This document shows positions 29,633-37,870 of a stretch of 64,000 bases of DNA, piece after piece. The position numbers and the translations under genes are program-made. The notes beneath the pieces were generated by a model. It was not told the DNA's origin and made no database searches. It was given only the letters and a program-made list of their open reading frames with translations. The DNA lies in contig NZ_VTLB01000004.1 of the NCBI RefSeq assembly GCF_020514235.1, forward strand, positions 62,001 to 126,000, given 5' to 3'. The DNA is from Synechococcus sp. MU1617 (lineage in GTDB: Bacteria > Cyanobacteriota > Cyanobacteriia > PCC-6307 > Cyanobiaceae). The stretch's first letter is position 1. The number at the start of each line of letters is the position of its first letter.

Positions 29633-29953
29633 ATGTCTGGCTGGACCCCTGAATTTGAAGCGGATCTCACTCTGCTGCTGAAGGACTGGTTGAAGCAGCA
29701 AGGGCGCACGCAGGCCGACCTGCGCCGAAACTTGCGCGCTGTGTCGACCCGAATGCCCGCTCTGCTTGAGGTGCTGGAGCGAGAACACAAACTGCGTGGA
29801 CTGGCTGGACTGGCTGATCGGCTTTGCAGCGTTGAAGCCGAATGGCATGGCCAGCCCTCAAGCGACAGTGCCGGTGTCGCAACAGCGGATGACGATCCGT
29901 TCGGCCAACTTGATCTTCTTTTGCAGGAAATTCGAGACGACTGCACCGATTAG
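29633..29953 (+). CDS. hypothetical acidic helical protein
   Basis: 106 residues, soluble. Helical N-terminal part (TPEFEADLTLLLKDWLKQQGRTQADLRRNL), a middle helix LEVLEREHKLRGLAGLADRL, and an acidic tail. No motif recognised. Its position after the DUF1232 gene (24-nt gap) suggests the same operon. Confidence 0.6.
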   Translation: MSGWTPEFEADLTLLLKDWLKQQGRTQADLRRNLRAVSTRMPALLEVLEREHKLRGLAGLADRLCSVEAEWHGQPSSDSAGVATADDDPFGQLDLLLQEIRDDCTD

Positions 29954-29993
29954 GGGCCGACACGGGCAAAGTGGTGGCTCAGACATCGCCGCG

Positions 29994-30236
29994 ATGACGC
30001 CTACTCAACTCCTCAGCGCCTCTTTTCTGTTGATGATGTCGGTGTTCAGCGGTTCCTCGGCCTTTGCGCAAACCGAGGGGTGGCTGCGGGGACCGGGCAG
30101 CACTACAGGAAAAGACAGCAAAATTGAAGCCGATTGCGTCACGGCAGAAGACGGCTCGGTCACCTGCGACACCAAGGTGGTCAACCCGGCCAGCGACACC
30201 AAAGCTCGCCCTTACTACAACCCCTTCAACGACTGA
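29994..30236 (+). CDS. small exported hypothetical protein
   Basis: 80 residues. Signal peptide (LLSASFLLMMSVFSGSSAFA) to about residue 25, then a short mature part with two cysteines (ADCVTAEDGSVTCDTKVV) that may form a disulfide, and an aromatic tail PYYNPFND. ATG at 29994 is chosen because it starts the signal peptide; upstream in-frame sequence overlaps the preceding gene. Role unknown. Five nt before psiE. Confidence 0.6.
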   Translation: MTPTQLLSASFLLMMSVFSGSSAFAQTEGWLRGPGSTTGKDSKIEADCVTAEDGSVTCDTKVVNPASDTKARPYYNPFND

Positions 30237-30241
30237 ACCCC

Positions 30242-30736
30242 GTGAGTGAACCCACTCGTTCCAAGAGAAGTTTCCTCGGTTTCGTTGATGCTGGTGAGCG
30301 TGAAGTCGCCCGACTGCTCACCCTGATCACGGCTGTGGTGATCAGCGCCGCCATCATCAAGCTGATGATTTCCTTGGGCTCCAAGTTGCTGACTGGGTCA
30401 GCTGCAACGTGGTTGGGTGATGACCTGATCAAGATCCTCGGCGATCTCCTCACCGTTTTGATCGCACTGGAGGTGCTGCAAAACATCACCAGTTACCTCA
30501 GGCGCCACGTGGTGCAGATCGAACTTGTTCTGGTCACCGCGCTGACGGCAGTTGCTCGAAAGGTGATCGTGTTGCCCTCGGGCGCTGAAAACAAACCCCA
30601 ACTTCTGGTAGGCCTTGGCATCGCAGTCGTCTCACTTTCAGCCGCTTACTGGTTGGTGAAGCGTGCCAATGCCACTCCCTCCCGTAAGCGACTGGGACGG
30701 GGAGGATCAGCCACCAAGCTTGATTTCCCAGACTGA
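30242..30736 (+). CDS. psiE: PsiE-like phosphate-starvation-inducible membrane protein, GTG start
   Basis: 164 residues from the GTG at 30242. Four hydrophobic segments (LLTLITAVVISAAIIKLMISL, ILGDLLTVLIALEVLQNI, IELVLVTALTAVARKVIVL, LLVGLGIAVVSLSAAYWLV) with the PsiE-type Glu-Val-Leu-Gln motif in helix 2. PsiE is induced by phosphate limitation in other bacteria; the function is not known. It ends 10 nt before repeat copy A. Confidence 0.75.
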   Translation: MSEPTRSKRSFLGFVDAGEREVARLLTLITAVVISAAIIKLMISLGSKLLTGSAATWLGDDLIKILGDLLTVLIALEVLQNITSYLRRHVVQIELVLVTALTAVARKVIVLPSGAENKPQLLVGLGIAVVSLSAAYWLVKRANATPSRKRLGRGGSATKLDFPD

Positions 30737-30746
30737 GGTTTGACGA

Positions 30747-31211
30747 GCCGAAAGGAAGGCCGCCCTTCCAGGTGGAAAGACGGCCTAACTCGCTCGTTTG
30801 CGCATAGCAATCGACCTCAACTTCAGTGTCTGATGCCTTGGAAAATCTTCTCCAGCAATGGAACTGAGACAGGAAGGTCGAAGCGTCTGGCTCAAGGCAC
30901 CCTGGGGCCATCGGGTCCAGGTGTGAAGCGGCTCTCCTGCGGGGCACCTACGAACGATGCTGAGGGGAGTCGACTGGCTGGACGCTCTTCGTTGTCGCGC
31001 CAGACGAATCGCTTACGAATGGGTGGAAACTGTTGGAGCAGGGGCCAGAAAGTCAGTCTGCTTCTGGGGTTTGCTCAGGTGGAGTGTCTGCCGTCATGGG
31101 CTCCTCCGATCTCGATGCACTCACTCTCGTCAGCGATGAAGCCGGCGGCAATCAGCTGTCGTGCTCATTGCCTTTTTGGGCAAGTCCAACCCATGGTGGG
31201 AGTGGTGTGCC
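30747..31211 (+). repeat. ~470-nt dispersed repeat, copy A (possible structured RNA)
   Basis: Gene-free stretch between psiE and the leftward Nif11-cupin gene. It aligns along its length with 54943-55420 (copy B). Best block: 31032-31134 versus 55238-55341, about 93 of 100 positions by hand; a 27-nt block near 31147 is identical. The 5' edge carries an imperfect 13-bp hairpin (30757-30786) with a tetraloop. Open frames exist but differences between copies are not concentrated at third codon positions, so coding is unlikely. Orientation is arbitrary, set by the hairpin end. Confidence 0.75.
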
Positions 31212-31742
31212 TCAGCGGGCTGAAGTGGCATCCCAGTGCAAGGCAAGCCAGAGGGTTCCAGGATCGGGATCCGTGCGCTCAACCCTGTGGCGTTGATGGG
31301 GCGGAATCAAAAGATGATCCCCAGGGCTGAGATCCACAATTCGATCGGGGTTCTGCAGGGCAACACAGGCGCTTCCCCGCAACACAAGCACCCATTCGTG
31401 ATCGGACTGGTCCATCCATTCGTCATGAGGTGACAGGTAGCCGTTGGATGCAATCAGCAGCAATCTCCACGTCTCGGCAGACGCCAACACCCGCGTTGAT
31501 TCTTCACCGGGAGGAGGGCACGGGGTCGCCAGCAGGTTGGCTTCTCCACCCGGCGCGTGGTCACGCTCACCCCAGCGCCGACCGATGTTGAAGCCCCAGG
31601 ATTGGGCCAACTGAACGACCTGGTTGTGATCAGCACAAGCCGCCAGCTGATCATGGCTGCTGGAGTCGTTCTGCACACGCTCCGCAAGGAGCTGAAGTTG
31701 GGAAATCTTGTTGAGGAAACGGATCAGATCCTGCTCCGCCAT
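31212..31742 (-). CDS. Nif11 domain-cupin fusion protein
   Basis: 176 residues from the ATG at 31742. Residues 1-60 are Nif11-like (EQDLIRFLNKISQLQLLAERVQ..., then VVQLAQSWGFNIG). Residues ~85-170 form a cupin barrel (SDHEWVLVLRGSACVALQNPD, then LSPGDHLLIPPHQRHRVERT), whose His/Glu residues fit cupin motifs 1 and 2 and could bind a metal. Nif11 domains usually precede peptide tails or stand alone, so this fusion is unusual. Alternative start at 31754. Its stop abuts repeat A. Confidence 0.75.
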   Translation of the reverse strand: MAEQDLIRFLNKISQLQLLAERVQNDSSSHDQLAACADHNQVVQLAQSWGFNIGRRWGERDHAPGGEANLLATPCPPPGEESTRVLASAETWRLLLIASNGYLSPHDEWMDQSDHEWVLVLRGSACVALQNPDRIVDLSPGDHLLIPPHQRHRVERTDPDPGTLWLALHWDATSAR

Positions 31743-31832
31743 GGGGACCACCACACAGCTTCAACAGTGATCCTGACAACAGACCAAATCAGAGATGGAC
31801 GCAAAAGTCAGAAGATCCTGACCTTCTGTTTC

Positions 31833-32066
31833 ATGCCGTCTGCAACCAAGGCACTCACCATCGGAGATCTGGAAGCTGGATTCTCGACCTACTGCCAGGC
31901 CCTTCGTCGCCTTGTTGCCGATGGACGCGACCTCAACGCCATTCGCCGGACGGTCTGCTGGGATTACCTCAACAGGTTGCACACCTCGCTTCCGAAGGAC
32001 TACCGCTCTCCCGACGAACTGATCCAGCGGTACCAAAAGGAAGCATCACCTGCTCAAGCAGACTGA
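31833..32066 (+). CDS. DUF3136 family small protein, copy 1
   Basis: 77 residues from the ATG at 31833. LTIGDLEAGFSTYCQALRRLVADGR, then IRRTVCWDYLNRLHTSLPKDYRSPDELI, matches a second gene in the window at 51472 along its whole length. This is the picocyanobacterial DUF3136 pattern with invariant Tyr-Cys and Val-Cys-Trp. Function unknown. It lies between the divergent Nif11-cupin gene and the c6-like cytochrome. Confidence 0.75.
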   Translation: MPSATKALTIGDLEAGFSTYCQALRRLVADGRDLNAIRRTVCWDYLNRLHTSLPKDYRSPDELIQRYQKEASPAQAD

Positions 32067-32085
32067 TCAAAGCCACACCATCCTT

Positions 32086-32442
32086 GTGCTGAGCCAAGTC
32101 CTGCGCTGCTGCATTGGTGCGTTTCTAGTTCTGCTGCTGAGCCTTGGATCGAGCGGAACATCGCGTGCAGCCGCGGCGGACACCAGCCCCGGCGCTCTGT
32201 TGTTCGAACAGCATTGCGCTGGATGCCACATCAACGGGGGCAACATCATTCGCCGTGGGAAAAACCTGAAGCTCAAGACCCTCGAGCGTGATGAGATTGC
32301 AACGGCGACGGCCATCGCAGCCATCGCCCGGGAAGGGCGAGGCCAGATGAGCGGTTATGCCGACGTTCTTGGGACTGATGGGGACCAGCTCGTGGCCGAA
32401 TGGATTCTCATCCAGGCTCAGAACGCTTGGACCCAGGGATAA
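32086..32442 (+). CDS. c6-like monoheme cytochrome c (c6B/c6C type), GTG start
   Basis: 118 residues. Signal peptide to about residue 30 (IGAFLVLLLSLGSSGTSRAAA), heme motif CAGCH, then the INGGNIIRRGKNLKLKTL stretch typical of the c6B/c6C group, and a putative axial Met in GQMSGYADVLG. It differs clearly from petJ at 20757, so it is a separate lumenal or periplasmic electron carrier of unknown partner. GTG at 32086 is the best start; no ATG is available. It starts 19 nt after DUF3136. Confidence 0.82.
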   Translation: MLSQVLRCCIGAFLVLLLSLGSSGTSRAAAADTSPGALLFEQHCAGCHINGGNIIRRGKNLKLKTLERDEIATATAIAAIAREGRGQMSGYADVLGTDGDQLVAEWILIQAQNAWTQG

Positions 32443-32687
32443 ACCTCGAGCGCCGTCCAAATCCTCTGCTTCCAATAGATGTCGTCCTCAACCAGCTTGC
32501 GAACAACGTCGATGTTGTCTGCTTCGAAGATTCCGAAAACGTGGGTACTTCCTTCGGTGGGACCAAGTGTGACCAGCGTCCCCTGCTCTTTCAGAGCCTG
32601 AAGACGAGCAAGGTGCTCATCACGATAAGGAGCACGCTTCTCAAGAGCATCCGTGCAGTAAGTGCCCCACAAGACGAAACGTGCCAT
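32418..32687 (-). CDS. YciI-like protein
   Basis: 89 residues from the ATG at 32687. Ferredoxin-like YCII fold: MARFVLWGTYCTDALEKRAPYRDEHLARLQAL (with the conserved His), then LVTLGPTEGSTHVFGIFEADN, and DDIYWKQRIWTALEVYPWVQ. A longer start at 32735 is possible but unlike the family. Catalytic role unknown. The 3' end overlaps the convergent c6-like cytochrome gene by 25 nt. Confidence 0.82.
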   Translation of the reverse strand: MARFVLWGTYCTDALEKRAPYRDEHLARLQALKEQGTLVTLGPTEGSTHVFGIFEADNIDVVRKLVEDDIYWKQRIWTALEVYPWVQAF

Positions 32688-32785
32688 AGCGAAGGATGAA
32701 ACAACGAAGAACTTTTCAGTGAAAAATGATGGCATAACGACTTGAACAAAGGCTATGTTGTAAAGGTTGATTTCTCTCGAAAGCG

Positions 32786-33157
32786 ATGCTCACTGGGAGC
32801 GACCTTCTCAATAAAGTCAAGGACCTGGGTGACGTCAGCAAGTCTGATCTTGTTCGTGCCTGTGGCTATGTCTCAAACAAAAAGGATGGTGCTGAACGTC
32901 TGAATTTCACCGCTTTTTATGAAGCACTGCTGGAGGCCAAAGGCGTCAGCCTTGGTGTAGGTGGTGTTGGCGGCGTGGGCAAAGGCGGCCGCAAACTCAG
33001 CTATGTGGCCACTGTGCAAGGCAACGGCAATCTGCTCATCGGCAAGGCCTATACAGCGCTGCTCGACCTGAAGCCTGGAGATGAATTTGAAATCAAACTG
33101 GGTCGCAAACAAATCCGTCTAACACCTGTAGGTGCCACTGACGAAGACGAAGAGTGA
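32786..33157 (+). CDS. cyAbrB-type transcriptional regulator
   Basis: 123 residues. cyAbrB proteins are cyanobacteria-specific DNA-binding regulators of carbon/nitrogen balance. The N-terminal LTGSDLLNKVKDLGDVSKSDLVRACGYVS and C-terminal AbrB-like region (YVATVQGNGNLLIGKAYTALLDLKPGDEFEIKLGRKQIRL) are characteristic. A glycine-rich linker (GVGGVGGVGKGG) separates them. A strong terminator follows at 33179. Confidence 0.92.
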   Translation: MLTGSDLLNKVKDLGDVSKSDLVRACGYVSNKKDGAERLNFTAFYEALLEAKGVSLGVGGVGGVGKGGRKLSYVATVQGNGNLLIGKAYTALLDLKPGDEFEIKLGRKQIRLTPVGATDEDEE

Positions 33158-33178
33158 TTGAACCTTTGAAAGCAGTGC

Positions 33179-33206
33179 AACCCCGGCCAAAGCCGGGGTT
33201 TTTTCA
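33179..33206 (+). terminator. strong intrinsic terminator after cyAbrB
   Basis: Perfect 9-bp stem AACCCCGGC / GCCGGGGTT with loop CAAA and a T-run. It lies 22 nt after the cyAbrB stop and may also stop trpA transcripts arriving from the right in part. Confidence 0.95.
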
Positions 33207-33229
33207 TGGCTTGACCCGGATGGCAGCCA

Positions 33230-34045
33230 CTAGGGCTGATCGGCGGCGGCACGCAACTCAGCGCAAAAACGACCAGCTTCCTGAGCAATCTCTCCTGGCG
33301 ATGCTGCAGCCATCCTTTTCACAAGTGCGCTGCCCACAATCGCTCCATCGGCACCCCAGCCCCGAACCTGACGTACCTGCTCCGCACCAGAGATCCCGAA
33401 ACCAACAGCAACAGGAACCGGCGAGGTTTGTTTGAGTTGCTGGACCAAACCTTCAACCCTGCTTTCCATCTGAGCTCGCTCGCCGGTGACACCGGTGACA
33501 CTCACCAGGTAAGTGAAACCTCGGCTGCATGTCGCAATCCGACCCATCCGATCTTGGGGGGTGGTAGGTGCAACCAAGAGCACCAAATCCAAGCCATGAC
33601 GCTCTGCGATTGTCGACAACCGCTCCGCCTCTTCGAGGGGTAGATCAGGCACCACCAAACCCGCCGCTCCAGCCTCCGCTGCAGACTGGCAAAACGCCTC
33701 CATCCCCACATTGAGCAGTGGATTGGAATACGTGAACAGGATCACGGGAATCTGCAGCTGCCCTTTCAACGACCGAAGCATGTCCAAAACACCCGTAGGG
33801 GTGGTTCCGGCAGCAAGGGCACGGGAAGCAGCAGCCTGAATGACCGGCCCGTCAGCGAGTGGGTCGCTATACGGCATTCCCAGTTCCACCATGTCAGCCC
33901 CTGCGCTTTGCAGACTGAGGAGCACATCAGCGGTGACTGCGAGATCCGGATCGCCGGCCATCAGGAATGGCATCAAGGCGAGGCGACCGTCCTGCTTCAG
34001 CTGCTCAAAGCGCTGGGCGATGGAAGAGGACTGCTGATTGGGCAT
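33230..34045 (-). CDS. trpA: tryptophan synthase alpha chain
   Basis: Cleaves indole-glycerol phosphate in tryptophan synthesis, working with TrpB. 271 residues from the ATG at 34045. The catalytic Glu lies in [16 protein letters not shown] together with the catalytic Asp. [12 protein letters not shown] and LVSVTGVTG are standard TIM-barrel signatures, with [10 protein letters not shown] binding phosphate. It is downstream of DUF3007 and ndhL on the same strand. Confidence 0.97.
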   Translation of the reverse strand: MPNQQSSSIAQRFEQLKQDGRLALMPFLMAGDPDLAVTADVLLSLQSAGADMVELGMPYSDPLADGPVIQAAASRALAAGTTPTGVLDMLRSLKGQLQIPVILFTYSNPLLNVGMEAFCQSAAEAGAAGLVVPDLPLEEAERLSTIAERHGLDLVLLVAPTTPQDRMGRIATCSRGFTYLVSVTGVTGERAQMESRVEGLVQQLKQTSPVPVAVGFGISGAEQVRQVRGWGADGAIVGSALVKRMAAASPGEIAQEAGRFCAELRAAADQP

Positions 34046-34079
34046 CTCGGTCAACCGACCAGGAACAAACTTCGGAAGC

Positions 34080-34436
34080 CTATGAGTCGACGGGGGCATC
34101 ACCGTCCGTGGGAACCGAAGCGTCCGCTCCAATCTTGCGCAGCAGTTCCTGCTGTTCCTCCTCGGGGAGAGCGTCAAAACGGGCTTGAAGCGCCTCAGCT
34201 TCCTCTTTGTCGTAGACCTCGCGGTAGCGACGCCGCTGGTCCATGTAGGTCATCTGGCCGGTGACCACACGAAACAGGTAAGAACTTGTCCACACCACCA
34301 CAATCACAACAAGCAGGGCCTCAGCAGCAATCCCTGCCGAAAACCCCTCAAAGCCTGCAGCCTGAAAGCCGACCTGCCCAAGCCCTCCAAGCAGGAGGAC
34401 TGCAAGTCCGATCAGAAGAACCTTGCCACGCGTCAA
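34080..34436 (-). CDS. DUF3007 membrane protein, TTG start
   Basis: 118 residues with two membrane helices ([20 protein letters not shown] and [17 protein letters not shown] region), then a charged C-terminal tail ([23 protein letters not shown]). This is the cyanobacterial DUF3007 family, often near ndhL. TTG at 34436 is preceded by AAGGAG about 10 nt upstream. It lies 1 nt after the ndhL stop. Possibly connected with NDH-1 by position only. Confidence 0.78.
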   Translation of the reverse strand: MTRGKVLLIGLAVLLLGGLGQVGFQAAGFEGFSAGIAAEALLVVIVVVWTSSYLFRVVTGQMTYMDQRRRYREVYDKEEAEALQARFDALPEEEQQELLRKIGADASVPTDGDAPVDS

Positions 34437-34437
34437 T

Positions 34438-34689
34438 TCAGACGTCTCCTTGCCCGCTCAGCCGGAAATTGAGGAAGGGGGCAAACAGGATCATCCCCGG
34501 GAAAAAGAAGAAGACCATTCCATAGATCCCCAGACGCTCCAGCTTGCCCATGCGATGCCAACGCTTGTTCATCCACGCGTAGAGGGCGAGTGGAATCACA
34601 ACGAGATACAGGCCGCCCAGAACGATGTAGGCCAACAGAGCCAACAACGTGTCCTGTGGGACTTGAGAAAGCAGGGACGATAGGTCCAA
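34438..34689 (-). CDS. ndhL: NAD(P)H-quinone oxidoreductase subunit L, TTG start
   Basis: 83-residue NDH-1 subunit specific to oxygenic phototrophs. Two membrane helices ([25 protein letters not shown] and [20 protein letters not shown]) with [12 protein letters not shown] between them. The TTG at 34689 is the only start giving the family N terminus. Together with ndhD at 921 the window holds two NDH-1 subunits at separate loci. Confidence 0.92.
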   Translation of the reverse strand: MDLSSLLSQVPQDTLLALLAYIVLGGLYLVVIPLALYAWMNKRWHRMGKLERLGIYGMVFFFFPGMILFAPFLNFRLSGQGDV

Positions 34690-34728
34690 GACTTGGGGAC
34701 AGCTTGGGGAAATCTAAGATGTCTGGGC

Positions 34729-34814
34729 GGGGGCATGGCGGAATCGGTAGACGCACGCGACTTAAAATCGCTTGGGCCGAAAGGCCTGTGGGGGTTCAAG
34801 TCCCCCTGCCCCCA
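34729..34814 (+). tRNA. tRNA-Leu (anticodon UAA)
   Basis: 86 nt. Acceptor stem GGGGGCA / TGCCCCC, anticodon loop CTTAAAA with UAA, long variable arm (TTGGGCCGAAAGGCCTG) as expected for leucine, and T-loop GGTTCAAGTCC. An encoded CCA directly follows (34815-34817). It is convergent with the thioredoxin-like gene. Confidence 0.95.
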
Positions 34815-34824
34815 CCACCCGCCA

Positions 34825-35127
34825 TCAAGACGGCAGCAACTCGGCGAGCTTGGTGCGGAAATCTCCCTTGGGCATGCCGCCCTTCAGTTCTCCTTCGATC
34901 GAAAAATCTCCATCAGGATCGTTTACCAGCAGATAGGTGGGCCAGCCCATCCCCTCCTTGTTGGGGTATTGCTTGAGAAGGATCTTCCGATATTTCCGAT
35001 ACATCTCCGTGTCCTGCAGCATCACGGAGATGAAGCTGCAGCCGAGTTCCTCGGCCACCTTGCCGTCGTAGTGACTCATGCGGTGACAGGTGCCGCAATC
35101 TTCAGAGCTGAACTTGATCAGATGCAT
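34825..35127 (-). CDS. thioredoxin-like protein with CGTC active site
   Basis: 100 residues from the ATG at 35127. [17 protein letters not shown] places the CxxC pair at residues 11 and 14, with Thr where thioredoxin has Pro. [12 protein letters not shown] contains the cis-Pro region. Small, cytoplasmic, probably a thiol-disulfide carrier or peroxide-related redox partner. The first 26 nt overlap the 3' end of pyrC, so it is probably translated from the same message. Confidence 0.85.
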   Translation of the reverse strand: MHLIKFSSEDCGTCHRMSHYDGKVAEELGCSFISVMLQDTEMYRKYRKILLKQYPNKEGMGWPTYLLVNDPDGDFSIEGELKGGMPKGDFRTKLAELLPS

Positions 35128-36148
35128 CGGCGACGGCCCAAGACAAGATCTCTCCAGCATGGAAAGGAACCAGCCCATTCACAAGTTCCGGCACAAGATG
35201 GTCACGACGTTGCAACGTGATCTGACGGCTGTTGACCGGAAGGTTGTAGAAGGCCGGCCCATTCAGACTGGCGAAGGTTTCGAGATTGGCCAGAGCGCCT
35301 TCCTCATCAAAAACCTGGGCATAGCTCTCCAAAGCGAAGGGTGCATTGAAGATGCCGGCGCATCCGCATGCACTTTCCTTGGATGCCCGCTCGTGCGGTG
35401 CCGTGTCGGTGCCGAGAAAGAAGCGTGGGTCGCCGCTGGTTGCCGCACGGCGCAGGGCCTGTCGGTGACACTCCCGCTTGGCCACGGGGAGGCAATAAAA
35501 ATCACTCCGCAAACCGCCAGCAAACATCGCGTTGCGGTTGATGTGGAGATGGTGGGGGGTGATGGTGGCGGCGAGATGACGATCCGCTGAGCTGACGTAC
35601 TGCACCGCTTGCTCGGTGGTGATGTGCTCGAACACAACCTTCAGCTCGGGATGGCGGTCCCGTAGCGGTGCCAGATGGCGTTCGATGAACACCGCCTCAC
35701 GGTCGAAGATGTCGATCTCGCTATCCGTGACTTCACCATGGATCAGCAAGGGCATGCCGATCCGGGCCATCGTTTCCAGCACAGGATCGATCTGCAGCAG
35801 ATCCGTCACCCCTGCTGCGGAATTGGTGGTGGCGTTGGCGGGATAAAGCTTGGCCGCGGCAAACACGCCCTCTCGAAACCCCGTCTCCAGCTCGGCAGGG
35901 GCAATCGAATCCGTGAGATACGCCGTCATCAGGGGCGTGAACTCCAGATCAGCGGGACACGACGCCTGAATGCGGTCGCGGTAAGCCCGTGCAGAAGCGA
36001 CCGTGGTCACCGGGGGACGCAGGTTGGGCATCACGATGGCCCGCTGAAAACGGCGGGCTGTATGGGCCACAACCTGGTTCAGCATCTCTCCATCGCGGAG
36101 ATGAACGTGCCAATCATCTGGAGCGATGATCGAGATCTGATCAGACAT
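35102..36148 (-). CDS. pyrC: dihydroorotase
   Basis: Zinc enzyme of pyrimidine synthesis. 348 residues, class II type. The metal pair is in [10 protein letters not shown], the carbamylated Lys lies in [17 protein letters not shown], further metal His residues are in LIHGEV and FEHITT, and the catalytic Asp in FLGTDTAPH. The first gene base overlaps the bicA stop by 8 nt. Confidence 0.97.
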   Translation of the reverse strand: MSDQISIIAPDDWHVHLRDGEMLNQVVAHTARRFQRAIVMPNLRPPVTTVASARAYRDRIQASCPADLEFTPLMTAYLTDSIAPAELETGFREGVFAAAKLYPANATTNSAAGVTDLLQIDPVLETMARIGMPLLIHGEVTDSEIDIFDREAVFIERHLAPLRDRHPELKVVFEHITTEQAVQYVSSADRHLAATITPHHLHINRNAMFAGGLRSDFYCLPVAKRECHRQALRRAATSGDPRFFLGTDTAPHERASKESACGCAGIFNAPFALESYAQVFDEEGALANLETFASLNGPAFYNLPVNSRQITLQRRDHLVPELVNGLVPFHAGEILSWAVADASDQVQL

Positions 36149-37790
36149 TCAGCGGCAAACCGTTCACGGCAAGGCGCAAGGCATCAAGGCGATCACCACT
36201 GATGTGGCTTTGGGGGAGCCGTTCCAACAGCTTCAGCTTCTGAAGACGCTTCTCCGTGCTGCCCGTTGCACCTACCAGGAACACTTGACGTCCTTCTTCA
36301 ATCGCTTCCTTGACGGCATTCTCGAGGGCGATCGCAGCGGTGACCCCCAGGTGTGACACCTCGGAGAGGTCGAAGACCACCGCCTGGCAATTGCCGATGG
36401 CGTTGTGCTCGCGCGAGATGGCCTTGGCCACGCCGAAGATCATCGGACCGGCGAGCTGAAACAACAAAACCTTGCCGGAGGCCTGATCCAGCAACATCTG
36501 CTCTTCATCGGTCAGCTCCACATCGTCATCGGCGGTGCTGATCGTTTTCACTTTTCTGGACTGCAATGCACTCATCCGATCAATGGTGAGCACATTGGCC
36601 ACGAAAACACCGATGCCAACTGCAGTGATGAGATCCACCAGCACCGTGAGCGCAATCACGCCGTAGGTGATCACGGCCGCTTTCACCGAGAGATGGTGGG
36701 CCCTTTGGAGGAAATCCCAATCGATGATGTCGATGCCCACCTTCAGGGCGATGCCCGCCAGCACAGCGAGGGGAATCGTGGATGCGAGAGGGGCAGCGGC
36801 CAGGACGACCACCATCAAAATCACCGCCCGGACAATGCCCGACAGGGCCGATCGTCCACCGGCCTGAATATTGACCACGGTGCCCATGGTGGCTCCCGCT
36901 CCAGGCAGTCCTCCAAACACCCCCGAAGCAATGTTGGCCAGTCCCTGGCCCACCAATTCTTTGTTTGAGTTGTGCTCAGTGCGGGTGAGGCTGTCTGCCA
37001 CAACAGACGTGAGCAGCGCATCGATGCAGCCGAGCATGCCCAGCACAGCTGCATCCACGAACATCAAACGCAGCTGTCCACCCGAAAAGGTGGGCACATG
37101 CAGGCTGGGAAGCTCAGCGTTGAAAGGCGGAATGGTCTTGAGGCCAGCGTCGTGGAACAAAGTCATCGACAGAACCGTTCCCAACACCAGAGCCAGCAGC
37201 TGCGGCGGACAGAAACGCTTCACGCTGGCTGGGGTGAACCAGAGGATCGCGACGGTGATCAAAGCCAGCGCCAGCTCCATCGGCTGAATACCAGCAATCA
37301 AGCCCGGCAGGTTGGACAGGGTTCCCATCACCCCGCCCGATACGGTCTGCCCCAGGAAGGCGGGCAGCTGGAGAATCACCAAGATCGCTCCAATCCCCGA
37401 CATGAAGCCGGAGATCACCGTATAAGGCATCTGTGTGACGTATCGACCCAGACGGAAGACGCCGAAGAGGATTTGGAACAGACCCGCCAGGATGACCACG
37501 GTGAAGGCCATGGCCATCGCCGTTTCCTTGTCCGGAGCGGTGGCGGTGAAGCTCAGGATCACCGAGGTGAACACCACCGTCATCGGGCCGGTGGGTTCGG
37601 AGATCAAGGTGGGCGTTCCGCCGAAAAGAGACGCCACCAAGCCGATGATCACGGCCCCCCAAAGCCCAGGGGCAGGGTCACCCGTTGCGGCAACCCCGAA
37701 GGCCAGGGCCATCGGCAGAGCAATCACCGCGGCGGTCACGCCACCAAAGGCGTCACCCCGCAGGTTGCTGGTGCTGATCCGGTTCAACAA
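36141..37790 (-). CDS. bicA: SulP-family anion transporter, BicA-type bicarbonate permease
   Basis: 549 residues. SulP core of many membrane helices ([61 protein letters not shown]) and a C-terminal STAS domain (about 440-545, [24 protein letters not shown]). In marine Synechococcus BicA imports HCO3- with Na+. Bicarbonate rather than sulfate is inferred from close likeness to BicA and from the divergent Ca/Na antiporter gene next door. It precedes pyrC on the same strand. Confidence 0.87.
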   Translation of the reverse strand: MLNRISTSNLRGDAFGGVTAAVIALPMALAFGVAATGDPAPGLWGAVIIGLVASLFGGTPTLISEPTGPMTVVFTSVILSFTATAPDKETAMAMAFTVVILAGLFQILFGVFRLGRYVTQMPYTVISGFMSGIGAILVILQLPAFLGQTVSGGVMGTLSNLPGLIAGIQPMELALALITVAILWFTPASVKRFCPPQLLALVLGTVLSMTLFHDAGLKTIPPFNAELPSLHVPTFSGGQLRLMFVDAAVLGMLGCIDALLTSVVADSLTRTEHNSNKELVGQGLANIASGVFGGLPGAGATMGTVVNIQAGGRSALSGIVRAVILMVVVLAAAPLASTIPLAVLAGIALKVGIDIIDWDFLQRAHHLSVKAAVITYGVIALTVLVDLITAVGIGVFVANVLTIDRMSALQSRKVKTISTADDDVELTDEEQMLLDQASGKVLLFQLAGPMIFGVAKAISREHNAIGNCQAVVFDLSEVSHLGVTAAIALENAVKEAIEEGRQVFLVGATGSTEKRLQKLKLLERLPQSHISGDRLDALRLAVNGLPLNV

Positions 37791-37870
37791 GGTTTCTTAT
37801 CTATTACCCAGGTGAGAGACCTTAGGTTGATTCCCTTCAAAGCACAATCCCCGTACACCTGATCTAGCCC

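Noticed and set aside
30740-31330. 196-codon open frame through repeat copy A as a protein
   Set aside because: Copy B breaks this frame and the differences between copies are not at third positions. The start is the psiE end region.
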